Below are positions 15,113 to 22,797 of a stretch of DNA of 30,792 bases, piece after piece. Numbering within the stretch: the first letter of the stretch is position 1; the number at the start of each line of letters is the position of its first letter. This DNA comes from Alistipes sp. (GTDB lineage: Bacteria; Bacteroidota; Bacteroidia; Bacteroidales; Rikenellaceae): NCBI GenBank assembly GCA_020026435.1, contig JAHHQK010000028.1:1-30792 (forward strand), read 5' to 3'. The translations under genes and the position numbers were made by a program. The notes below the pieces were generated by a model, which had not been told where the DNA came from, ran no database searches, and saw only the letters and a program-made list of their open reading frames with translations.

Positions 15113-17329
15113 TTAGAATCGTTCGTCGAACCACACCATGATCGGCCAGATCTGCGTACCTTTATTGACGTTCGCAACATTGCCGTTGGTCACAGCCGTC
15201 ATACCGCCGCACCATACACCGCTCGCGGGGTTGCCCTCAGAACCGATCCAGGCATTGGGGGTCACGACCATAGTCCAACGCTCGGACTGGCTGCCCAGGT
15301 TGTTGTCGATATAGAGCCATGCGTTCTGCAGGCCGGCCGACTCGTTCTCAAAGTACGACAGCGGAGCCTTGGCACCGTAGTTGACCTTGCCGCCCTTCCA
15401 CAGTGCGTACTTGTCCCACATCTGCGAAAGGAAGTTGTTATTGACACCGACCTTTCCGCTGGGGAACTCCTCCTCCGAAGCGTAGAGGTTCTGGTAGGTG
15501 GCGTTTCGACGGTAGTCGAACAGCAGCTTGTCGCCCTTGTGCGATACGGCCTGAACCGAACGTCCGCCCTTCACTGGGTTGACCTTCATGACGAAGGGAG
15601 TGAACGAGAGTATGTTGTCCTTGTTCTCCGAAGCGACGAACAGGGGGATGGTGCGGAAGAACGTCTCGGCACCCTCACCGACCGTGGCACGAACCAACAC
15701 CATACCACAGGCATTGGGATCCTCGCCCTTCATCGCGAGTTTCACCTCACCCGAAGTCTCGTTGATCGAGCACGAGCCGAACGGCTGCTTGAATTTATCG
15801 GGCTGGGTGATCGAGAACACAACCTTCTGACCCGAGGGGATATCGCCCAGCGAGGCATCCAGAGCAATGGTCTCCGTAGCACCCTCGGCCGAGGAATAAA
15901 CATAGCGGAACTGGTTGGCCTCGGTCTTAGGCAGATTGAGGTTGTTGCCATAGCCGAACTTCGTGAAGTAAGCCTTCGACTCCACAACCGACAGTTTCAA
16001 CACGGCCTCCACACCCTCGGGAGCCTTCATGTTCTTGGCCAGCACAACGACATCGTACTCGCCTGCGGGAATCTCGAACGAGGGACGATCCAGGTTGATG
16101 GGAGCCTCCACCTGCTTGGTGGTGGTGATCACACCCGTCAGACGGTCGATCGAGAGCAGCCCCTCAAGCTCGGCGGGCAGGCCCTTGAATTCGTAGGATA
16201 CGTTGTCACCCTTGAAGCCGGCGGCCTTCTCGACCGTGAAGCTCAGGAAACGGGCAATCGACAGCGGCTCGTACTTGAAGTTCTTGATGGAAGCAACCAC
16301 GGCCGTAACCGTCACGTGGAGCGCCTTCTCGAAGAGCTGCTCACCAAAATCGTTCTTCACCAGCACATCCAGATCGTACTCCGTATCGGGCTGCAACGTG
16401 TTGCCCTCCTCGACCGAAACACAACCCGTCTGGGCGTCGATCTTGAAGTCCGAAGTCTGGGGAGCCTCACCCACGGGGGTAACCTTGGCGATCGAGAAAC
16501 TCACACCGTCGAGCGAACCCACATACTTGGGCTCGGGCAGCGTCAATGCGCTTCCGGCCTCGACGAGCAGATTCTCGGCGTAGGTCAGCGTGAGGGGCTT
16601 GCTTTGGATGTCAAAGCTGACGACCTTCTCGAAGATACCCTTCTCACCGGCCGACGTGTTCACCTGCACATCCAGCTCGAAGTGTCCGGGGAGGACTTTC
16701 GAGGAGGTGTTCAGCGAGATGACACCGTTTTTCGAGATCTTGAAATAAGCATAGAAAGGATTGTTGTTGACAGCCTCCGCGGGGAACTCCCAGCTCTTGA
16801 CCGAGATCGAAGCACCCTTCTCGACCGAAAGTTCCACGGTCGGAAGTTCGCCCTCGGGGTTGAGCACGGCCTCATAAGCGACCTTCACCTCGGAAGGCGT
16901 AGCGATGACAGCAGCAGGCAGCGAGGCCACCATCTTGACAATCAGTACGTCGGGATAGACGTGGTAGTTGCCGTTGACCTTACAACCAATCGACAGCAGG
17001 TAGGTTCCCAGGGGAATTTCCTCGCCCTCTTCGGCGTGGCGGAACGACACAGCTCCCGTCTCGGGGTTAATCGAGAACAGATCGGTCTGAACCGCCTGGC
17101 CATCACACGTGATGCCTGCAATCTCGTAGTCGGTAGGCATGGGACCCTGGAAATCGGGGCCTTGCGCCATGACAAAATCCACCGTCGGGGCGATATTCAC
17201 CACCTCGGGGTAGTACAGCGTTGCAGGAGCATCACTCGTCTCATCGTCGGAGCACGCCGCAGCCGACAAAGCGGATGCCGCGATTACCGACCATGCACAG
17301 AAATGCAGTAAGTAATTTTTCAAGCTCAT
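15113..17329 (-). CDS. Surface glycan-binding lipoprotein with cadherin-like repeats (SusE/F position, DUF4958-like C-terminus)
   Basis: The 738-aa product has a lipoprotein signal (ASALSAAAC, Cys26), so it is probably displayed on the outer membrane. Five spaced copies of an F-x-I-x-x-x-(T/N)G-x-(V/I)-S motif are seen: FSINPETGAVSF (85), FKISKNGVISL (196), FKIDAQTGCVSV (295), LSIDRLTGVITT (392) and CSINETSGEVKL (520). Most are followed by a G-x-Y/F-x-L/V-x-V strand, as in tandem cadherin/Ig-like domains that hold a glycan-binding head away from the membrane. The C-terminal about 170 residues (from SFTPFVMKVNPVKGGRSVQ) form a separate Trp-rich domain that I believe matches DUF4958, likely the binding module. 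Its place between the lyase and susC, with 23- and 18-bp gaps, supports a glycan-capture role. The ligand is inferred from the neighbours. Confidence 0.75.
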   Translation of the reverse strand: MSLKNYLLHFCAWSVIAASALSAAACSDDETSDAPATLYYPEVVNIAPTVDFVMAQGPDFQGPMPTDYEIAGITCDGQAVQTDLFSINPETGAVSFRHAEEGEEIPLGTYLLSIGCKVNGNYHVYPDVLIVKMVASLPAAVIATPSEVKVAYEAVLNPEGELPTVELSVEKGASISVKSWEFPAEAVNNNPFYAYFKISKNGVISLNTSSKVLPGHFELDVQVNTSAGEKGIFEKVVSFDIQSKPLTLTYAENLLVEAGSALTLPEPKYVGSLDGVSFSIAKVTPVGEAPQTSDFKIDAQTGCVSVEEGNTLQPDTEYDLDVLVKNDFGEQLFEKALHVTVTAVVASIKNFKYEPLSIARFLSFTVEKAAGFKGDNVSYEFKGLPAELEGLLSIDRLTGVITTTKQVEAPINLDRPSFEIPAGEYDVVVLAKNMKAPEGVEAVLKLSVVESKAYFTKFGYGNNLNLPKTEANQFRYVYSSAEGATETIALDASLGDIPSGQKVVFSITQPDKFKQPFGSCSINETSGEVKLAMKGEDPNACGMVLVRATVGEGAETFFRTIPLFVASENKDNILSFTPFVMKVNPVKGGRSVQAVSHKGDKLLFDYRRNATYQNLYASEEEFPSGKVGVNNNFLSQMWDKYALWKGGKVNYGAKAPLSYFENESAGLQNAWLYIDNNLGSQSERWTMVVTPNAWIGSEGNPASGVWCGGMTAVTNGNVANVNKGTQIWPIMVWFDERF

Positions 17330-17352
17330 ACTATTATTAATAATTAAAGGTT

Positions 17353-19536
17353 TTATTCAAGATTGTTGGAGAGGCTGTACTCCCGGCCGTCGACGCGCAC
17401 CATACACTGGGCCGCCTGGGTGTCGGGCGTGATCCGGGCCTCGACCTCCTTACCGAAGAGCTGACCCGAGGTGATGACCGTCACGAAGCAGGCGCGTTCG
17501 CCGGCCTTCTTGTCGATCGTGGAGGTCTGCCCCCAGCGCGGCGAGCTCTTGCCCGTGTCGATCGAGTAGCGACCCTCGAACTTGCGCGTGCGGAGTGCCT
17601 CGTTGGAGAATACCTTCAGCGAGATATTGTTGCCGTCGGAGAACGACGTCGAGGTTGCGTTACGGGCCTCATCGACCGTCACGAAATCCTTCTTGTCGCA
17701 GAAATGGTAGTTGACATTGACGGGAGCCGCAGCCGAACCGATACCCTCGTCGAACAGGACGATCAGATCCTGGGCGAAGTAAACCGTACGGCGGTGCTTC
17801 AGATCGGCATAGCCCTGGTTCTCGGTCACCAGGACGTCGAACAGCCTGTCACCGAAACTCTGATGCTCACTCAGAGCGATCAGCTTGCCGTTCTGCGACT
17901 TGATGTTGTTGCGCGTCACGGCCGAAGGATCCTCCTCGCCGCAGGTCATTGTATTATGTACGCGCGTAGCACGGAACCAGTTGCGCATGGCGATGGTCTG
18001 CGAGTCGCCCGAGTAGGCGTAGCAGCCCGAATCCACAAAGAAGTTGCGGCCGTTGATATAAAGTTCGAACGTACCGTTGTCGGGCTGGTTGTGGAAGTTA
18101 CTGCCGAGACCCTCGGGACCGTTCTTCAGAATCATCATCGTGGAATTTGCATCCCAACCCGTACGCAGCACGTAGTAACCCGACTGATCATAGGCAGCCG
18201 CCAGGTGTGCGGGACGCTCGCCCGACTTGCCCTGCGTGGCACGCCACTCGAGACCTTGCATGTCGGGGAAGGTCTTGAAGTAGCGGCGGTGGTTACGCTG
18301 CATGACCGAGCGCTTGCCCGTGCCCTGATGGCGGGTATCGTTCATATTGGGAATCGTATAATCGGGATAGGTCAGATCCATCACCGCACCCACCATGTTC
18401 TCCACCTGATGCATGTATTCCGGAGTGAAGGGGTTGATGTTGTTGACGCGGGCCAGATCCAGCAGGTCCAGGAAATCAGCCAGGGCACCCATGTGGTAAC
18501 CCAGATCCAGCTCGCGGTGCATACCGTCGGCATGGAACTGTGCCACAACGGCTTCGTTGAGCACCTCGGTACCCTTCTGCAGCCACTTCTCGGCATCCTT
18601 GAACTCGGGGCAGAGCATTCCGGCGTAGAACACGGCCGTACCCTGCGAGAGACGGTGGTTACCCTCGGGAGTCATGAAGTCGATGATGTGCTGCACCTGC
18701 TCGGCAAAACTGACGAGCAGCTTGGCCCAGAACTCGGCGGTCAGCGACTTGGAATTGGAGAAATAGTAGATCAACTCGGTCTGATCCTGCACACGGTGGG
18801 CCACCTCCAGCGGACGCCATGCGAACATGGCATTCTTGGTGTCCTCATCGACATCGGCCCACGAGGGGTCTTTCGAGTAGTCCAGAGCCTCGGTCGGACG
18901 CGGGTTCTGCACCATCCAGTCGGAGTAAACCTCCATCCATCCCTGGGCGAACTTCTCGTCACCGGTCGAAGCGTAGGCGCGCGCCTGCTTGTTGAACCAA
19001 TAGTGACGGTGCACCTGGTAGCGAGACTCATTCGAGCGGTTGCCCTTGCTGTCCTTGGGCCAGAAACGCCAGTCGATCTTCTTCTCCTTGTCGTTCCAGT
19101 AGGACTGAGGCGTGTTCTCCTTCTCGTTGACCGACTCGATCGACAGGAAACGATACTTGTTCTCCTTCAATGCCGCCCGGGCATAGGCCATATCCTTCGA
19201 ACTGACTGAAGGGAAGGGGCTTACCGCGGGATTCACACGCTCGGTGCGGTAACGGAAGTAGGTCAGCAGCGCCTCGGCGGCCTCACGACGATTACCGGCC
19301 TCATAGAGCGACTTGACACGCTCCAAACCCGGATAATCGAGGTTGATGACCTCGAAGACACGGCCTCCGAACTGATCCGGAGTGCCCTCCCCTTCTCCGC
19401 CGTCGGGATCGACCTGCGAAGAACCGGAATCGCCTCCCGATTCGAGATCCTCATCATCCGAGCAGGCCGCAGCGCCAAAGGTCAGCGCCAGCACACCCGC
19501 ACCCATGAGGATCTTCCTGAAGATGTTCTTCATCAT
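17353..19536 (-). CDS. PL12-family heparinase II/III-type lyase (heparan sulfate lyase-like)
   Basis: Cleaves uronic-acid glycosidic bonds by beta-elimination to give oligosaccharides with unsaturated ends. The 727-aa protein is a lipoprotein (FGAAACSDDE, Cys25) with a Gly/Ser/Glu-rich linker at 31-52. An alpha/alpha toroid (about 60-430) is followed by the beta-sandwich domain. Family catalytic residues are in place: Asn293 in TPEGNHRL, Tyr347 in LDLGYHMGA and His482 in NFHNQPDNGTFELYINGRNF, with the Asn-Tyr spacing of 54 seen in Pedobacter heparinase III (Asn240/Tyr294). RATRVHNTMTCG (522-533) is the usual second His motif. Heparan sulfate is the likeliest substrate, but related uronic glycans cannot be excluded. 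It is 20 bp downstream of the GH88 gene in the operon. Confidence 0.88.
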   Translation of the reverse strand: MMKNIFRKILMGAGVLALTFGAAACSDDEDLESGGDSGSSQVDPDGGEGEGTPDQFGGRVFEVINLDYPGLERVKSLYEAGNRREAAEALLTYFRYRTERVNPAVSPFPSVSSKDMAYARAALKENKYRFLSIESVNEKENTPQSYWNDKEKKIDWRFWPKDSKGNRSNESRYQVHRHYWFNKQARAYASTGDEKFAQGWMEVYSDWMVQNPRPTEALDYSKDPSWADVDEDTKNAMFAWRPLEVAHRVQDQTELIYYFSNSKSLTAEFWAKLLVSFAEQVQHIIDFMTPEGNHRLSQGTAVFYAGMLCPEFKDAEKWLQKGTEVLNEAVVAQFHADGMHRELDLGYHMGALADFLDLLDLARVNNINPFTPEYMHQVENMVGAVMDLTYPDYTIPNMNDTRHQGTGKRSVMQRNHRRYFKTFPDMQGLEWRATQGKSGERPAHLAAAYDQSGYYVLRTGWDANSTMMILKNGPEGLGSNFHNQPDNGTFELYINGRNFFVDSGCYAYSGDSQTIAMRNWFRATRVHNTMTCGEEDPSAVTRNNIKSQNGKLIALSEHQSFGDRLFDVLVTENQGYADLKHRRTVYFAQDLIVLFDEGIGSAAAPVNVNYHFCDKKDFVTVDEARNATSTSFSDGNNISLKVFSNEALRTRKFEGRYSIDTGKSSPRWGQTSTIDKKAGERACFVTVITSGQLFGKEVEARITPDTQAAQCMVRVDGREYSLSNNLE

Positions 19537-19556
19537 TGGTTGTTTTTAGATTGGTC

Positions 19557-20744
19557 TTAGATCGTGCGGGGGTCGATGCCGCGCAGCTTCAAATAGCGCG
19601 ACACAGCCTCCAGATAATAGTAGTCGGCATAGTTCAGCGGAGTGTCGATCTCGCTGGTTGCGGGCCAGTGACCCACGCTGTGCATCAGCACGAAACCGCC
19701 GTTGGTACCCTTGGCAGCGAGGTATTTGTCGGAGCTGAGCGTCAGGAGCAGCTGCTCGGCATAGTCGAAGTACTTCTGACCGTCCTCGACCAGGGTCGAC
19801 AGTTCGAACAGACCCGAAGCCATAACGGCAGCAGCCGAAGCGTCGCGCGGAGCGGCCGGGATGTCGGGAGCGTTGTAATCCCAGTAGGGAATGCGGTCCT
19901 CGGGGGTTGCGGGGTGGTTCATGACAAACTGAGCGATGCGCTCGGCGTGATCCAGGTACTTGCGGTCGCCCGTCTCGCGGAAACACATCGTGTAGCCGTA
20001 CAGACCCCAGCCCTGGCCACGTGCCCAGGCCGAATCATCGGCATAGCCCTGGAACGTACCCTGGCTCTCGACCGTACCGTCGTTGTTGTAGCTTACCACG
20101 TGGTACGAGCTGGCATCCTCACGGAAGTGGTTCACCATCGTGATGTCGGCGTGACGCACGGCCACATCGCGGTAGACGGGATCGCCCGTGTGCTTCGACG
20201 CCCAGAAAAGCATCTCGAGGTTCATCATGTTGTCGATGATCACCGGGTAGTTCCACTTACCGAAGTCCCACGAACGGATCAGACCGACCTTGGGATCGCA
20301 ACGCGAAATAAGGCTCTTAGAAGCCTCGACAATCACCTCGGCCGAATGCTCGTCCTTGAGGTTGAGCTGCTGGTGTCCGAACGAACAGAAGACCATGAAG
20401 CCCAGGTCGTGAGTACCCTTATAGAACTGGATGCCCTCCAGACGCTTGGTGTATTTCTCGGCCTCAGCGCGCAAGTTCTCGTCACCGGTCAGTTCATAGC
20501 CCAGCCACAGCGAACCGGGAAAGAAACCGCTGGTCCAGTCCTTGGGAGCGACCTCCTTGAATTTGGGCATCAGCGAACGGGGGAAGCCGGCCAAAGTATC
20601 GAACTCGGCGGCAGCCTGGGTCAACTGATAGCGGGCATGGTCGATGCCGCGCTTGACGATCTCGATCTTGGAATCGGTCGGGGTCGAGCAGCCCACCGCC
20701 AACAGAGCGGTCAGACCAACCAGAAAGTGTAAATGTTTTTTCAT
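19557..20744 (-). CDS. GH88 unsaturated glucuronyl hydrolase
   Basis: Removes the 4,5-unsaturated uronic acid from the non-reducing end of lyase products by hydration, in the periplasm or membrane-anchored. The 395-aa protein has a lipoprotein-like signal (LTALLAVGC, Cys19) and the (alpha/alpha)6-barrel family motifs: WTSGFFPGSLWLGYELTGD (70-88), THDLGFMVF with catalytic Asp113, YPVIIDNMMNLEML with Asp171, GYADDSAWARGQGWGLYGY, and NGGFVLMHSVGHWP near the end. Length fits the family. It is the first gene of the operon, with a TANNTTTG promoter and a periodic repeat upstream. Pairing with a PL12 lyase is the expected two-step glycosaminoglycan depolymerisation. Confidence 0.93.
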   Translation of the reverse strand: MKKHLHFLVGLTALLAVGCSTPTDSKIEIVKRGIDHARYQLTQAAAEFDTLAGFPRSLMPKFKEVAPKDWTSGFFPGSLWLGYELTGDENLRAEAEKYTKRLEGIQFYKGTHDLGFMVFCSFGHQQLNLKDEHSAEVIVEASKSLISRCDPKVGLIRSWDFGKWNYPVIIDNMMNLEMLFWASKHTGDPVYRDVAVRHADITMVNHFREDASSYHVVSYNNDGTVESQGTFQGYADDSAWARGQGWGLYGYTMCFRETGDRKYLDHAERIAQFVMNHPATPEDRIPYWDYNAPDIPAAPRDASAAAVMASGLFELSTLVEDGQKYFDYAEQLLLTLSSDKYLAAKGTNGGFVLMHSVGHWPATSEIDTPLNYADYYYLEAVSRYLKLRGIDPRTI

Positions 20745-20782
20745 AAACGGATTTATTTTGTGTTTTCTTTATTTCAACTTCG

Positions 20783-20790
20783 CAAAATTA
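20783..20790 (-). promoter_or_regulatory. -7 element of the PUL operon promoter
   Basis: The minus strand reads TAATTTTG, an exact TANNTTTG match, with CTTG 17 nt upstream. Transcription would start near 20776, about 30 nt before the GH88 ATG. The spacing to the -33-like element is short, which fits a promoter that needs an activator. Confidence 0.55.
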
Positions 20791-20818
20791 CTCATTCACT
20801 TGCGAATCAAGGCCGAGA

Positions 20819-20893
20819 ATTGCTCAATTCATTTTAAAAACCGACGAATTAATCTTCAATTTTGTTCAATTCAATATCATTTTTGTTTAATTC
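20819..20893 (-). repeat. 21-bp-periodic TTTGTTYAATTC array upstream of the PUL promoter
   Basis: On the plus strand TTTGTTTAATTC ends at 20893, TTTGTTCAATTC ends at 20872, a weak copy (GAATT core) ends at 20851 and ATTGCTCAATTC ends at 20830. The ends are spaced exactly 21, 21 and 21 bp, two helical turns. The array begins about 30 bp upstream of the PUL -7 element, where an activator would bind. It is a candidate operator for a hybrid two-component or AraC-type PUL regulator, none of which is encoded in the window. Confidence 0.5.
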
Positions 20894-20972
20894 CAAGTCT
20901 TCCGATCGGAAAATAAGACACCTGACAGTTCATTTTGAGACATATTTTATGCGCAGGGAACATTTTTATTAT

Positions 20973-20980
20973 TATTTTTG
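20973..20980 (+). promoter_or_regulatory. -7 element of the tatAC promoter
   Basis: TATTTTTG is an exact TANNTTTG match 32 nt upstream of the tatA ATG. No good -33 TTTG is seen at the expected distance. Confidence 0.45.
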
Positions 20981-21012
20981 TTCAAAATAACAAACAGTAA
21001 AACCGACCCGCT

Positions 21013-21237
21013 ATGTATCCACTTTTTTTAGGAAATATCGGCATGCCCGAAATTCTGATCATCCTCGTTATCGTCATCATCGTATTCGGCGGCAAGAAGA
21101 TTCCCGAGCTAATGCGCGGCATGGGCCAGGGCGTGCGCGAATTCAAGGACGCCATGGAGACCAAGCCCGAGGAGAAACCGTCGGCTGCAGCCCCCAAGGC
21201 CCCCGAACAGGACAAGGAGTCGGACGCGAAGAACTAA
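21013..21237 (+). CDS. tatA: Sec-independent protein translocase TatA
   Basis: Pore-forming subunit of the twin-arginine translocase, which exports folded proteins across the inner membrane. The 74-aa protein has the family layout: a short N-terminal transmembrane helix (about residues 11-26, MPEILIILVIVIIVF), the FGGKKIPE hinge, an amphipathic helix (LMRGMGQGVREFKDAME) and an acidic, disordered Ala/Pro/Lys-rich tail. It is 9 bp before tatC, so the two are co-transcribed. No tatB is present here, the minimal TatAC arrangement usual in this phylum. Confidence 0.95.
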   Translation: MYPLFLGNIGMPEILIILVIVIIVFGGKKIPELMRGMGQGVREFKDAMETKPEEKPSAAAPKAPEQDKESDAKN

Positions 21238-21246
21238 ACCCGCAGA

Positions 21247-22068
21247 ATGTCCGACACTCCGACACCCTCCTCGCCCGAGGAGCAGACCTTCGGCGACCAC
21301 ATCGAAGCACTCCGTCCGCATCTGGTACGGGGTGCTTTGGCCATACTCGTCATCGGCCTTGTAGCGTTCTGCAGCAAGGGCTTCATTGTCGATTGCGTCT
21401 TGTTCGGTCCCATCTCCGACTGGTTTCCCACGAACAGAATGCTGGCCTGGATGGGCAAACTTTCGGGAATCGAATACGCCGCACCCTCGACGCAGAATTT
21501 CCAGCTGGTCAACACCTCGATGGCCGGACAGTTCAACCTCCACCTCTCGATCTCCCTGGCAACGGCCTTCGCCCTGGGATTCCCCTATATATTATGGGAA
21601 CTGTGGCGATTCATCAAGCCGGCACTCACGCCCCGCGAGCTAAAGGCCTGCCGCAGTTTCGTGTTCTACGTCTCGCTGGGATTCTTTGCAGGACTGGCCT
21701 TCGGATATTTCATGATCGCACCGCTGACCATCGGGTTTCTCACCCAGTATCAGGTCAGTGCGGAGGTGGTCAACATGATCGACATCGGATCCTACCTGTC
21801 GACCGTACTGAATGTATCGCTCGCCTGCGCCGTGGTATTCCAACTGCCTCTTCTGGTCTATTTCCTCACACGCATGGGCATTGTCACCCCCCGGTTTCTG
21901 CGTACCTACCGCCGTCACGCCTTTGTGATCCTGGCGGTGGTGTCGGCCGTCATCACGCCGCCCGACGCCTTCAGCATGGTGCTGGTGCTGTGTCCCCTGT
22001 TCGGACTCTATGAGTACGGCATACGGCTCTCGGAGCGGACCTGGAAAAAACTCGAAAAGCAGGAATAA
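21247..22068 (+). CDS. tatC: Sec-independent protein translocase TatC
   Basis: Polytopic inner-membrane receptor that recognises twin-arginine signal peptides and recruits TatA. The 273-aa protein has the conserved N-terminal HIEALRPHLVR, about six transmembrane segments, the FPYILWELWRFIKPALTPRE loop with its conserved Phe-Pro and Glu, and the late segment AVVSAVITPPDAFSMVL. A longer than usual first periplasmic loop (about 50-100) is common in Bacteroidota TatC. It lies 9 bp after tatA. No twin-arginine substrate is obvious among the neighbouring genes. Confidence 0.96.
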   Translation: MSDTPTPSSPEEQTFGDHIEALRPHLVRGALAILVIGLVAFCSKGFIVDCVLFGPISDWFPTNRMLAWMGKLSGIEYAAPSTQNFQLVNTSMAGQFNLHLSISLATAFALGFPYILWELWRFIKPALTPRELKACRSFVFYVSLGFFAGLAFGYFMIAPLTIGFLTQYQVSAEVVNMIDIGSYLSTVLNVSLACAVVFQLPLLVYFLTRMGIVTPRFLRTYRRHAFVILAVVSAVITPPDAFSMVLVLCPLFGLYEYGIRLSERTWKKLEKQE

Positions 22069-22414
22069 ATCCTCCGGAGCATTCGCTCCCGCCCGCAAAC
22101 CCGCAGATCCGCCCTTCTGAGGAGTTCTCAAGCCGGAATCGGCCATACAGAGCCGCCCCCCCCAACATAAGACCATAGTTCCCCAACGACAGACCCGGAA
22201 ATACAGACGGGCAATCGGCAGGGGCAGTTGGTCTTGCGACCTTCAGACCCTGCAAACAGGCAATCGGACAAAATACGCAGACGGGTACGAGGCTGGATAT
22301 ACGGACCGAAAAATCGGCTGACCACGCAGATCGTCAAACGGCAGGCCACGCGGACGGGTAATCCGTAAGCGACATACACTGTCGGGCATAGACAATCCCA
22401 TATCAAAATGACAT

Positions 22415-22452
22415 AAAAAAAGGTTCTCCCAAAAAGGAAGAACCTTTTTTTT
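22415..22452. terminator. Bidirectional terminator
   Basis: AAAAAAAGGTTCT (22415-22427) pairs with AGAACCTTTTTTT (22439-22451), with an A-run on one side and a T-run on the other. It would stop plus-strand readthrough from tatC (347 nt away) and any minus-strand transcript passing the DUF2723 gene terminator. Confidence 0.8.
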
Positions 22453-22700
22453 CATTTTCCGATCCACGGATGGTACAGGCGAAACTACCGAAGACGAATA
22501 AGCCCCAAGACAGAGAGGTGAGGGCAAGGAGAAAGAATACCGAAATAAAGGGCTCAGACTGCAGAAATACGAGGCACAGGAAGGCCGGAAGACTCAGAGA
22601 CCCCAAATAATGGAGCCTCTGAAAATAAAAAGGCCGGGAGCCAACAACAAGCCGGACGCAGTCCCCCCCCCAAAAAAGCACAGATTTCCCAAAAAGAAAT

Positions 22701-22749
22701 AAAAAAATCCTGTCGTAAACGGCCTGTATACCGTTTGCGACAGGATTTT
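22701..22749 (-). terminator. Intrinsic terminator of the DUF2723 gene
   Basis: On the minus strand AATCCTGTCGCAAACGG and CCGTTTACGACAGGATT form a 17-bp stem with one mismatched pair around an eight-base loop, followed by a T-run. It starts about 49 nt after the stop of the gene ending at 22798. Confidence 0.85.
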
Positions 22750-22797
22750 ACGAATTTTAAGGGTCAAGGGACGTCGGATGTGCCCCTCTTCGCCGGA

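Larger units (their letters stand above)
22069..22797. other. Long intergenic region with short near-repeats and two terminators, no gene seen
   Basis: This 729-bp stretch follows tatC. A set of near-repeats is seen: ATACAGACGGGCAATCGG at 22201, ACGCAGACGGGTACGAGG at 22275 and ACGCGGACGGGTAATCCG at 22348, with extra AATCGG copies nearby. Minus-strand open frames of 92-94 codons (22128-22681) are Cys/Leu/Phe-rich with no domain and no ribosome-binding context, so I do not call them. Terminator-like hairpins lie at 22415-22452 and 22701-22749. The rest, including the purine-rich stretch at 22460-22690, is unexplained. Confidence 0.6.

Noticed and set aside
22403..22681. Minus-strand open frame of 92 codons, hydrophobic
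   Set aside because: Biased Phe/Leu/Cys composition, overlaps a terminator hairpin, and has no promoter or ribosome-binding context; it could be a small membrane protein but the evidence is insufficient.
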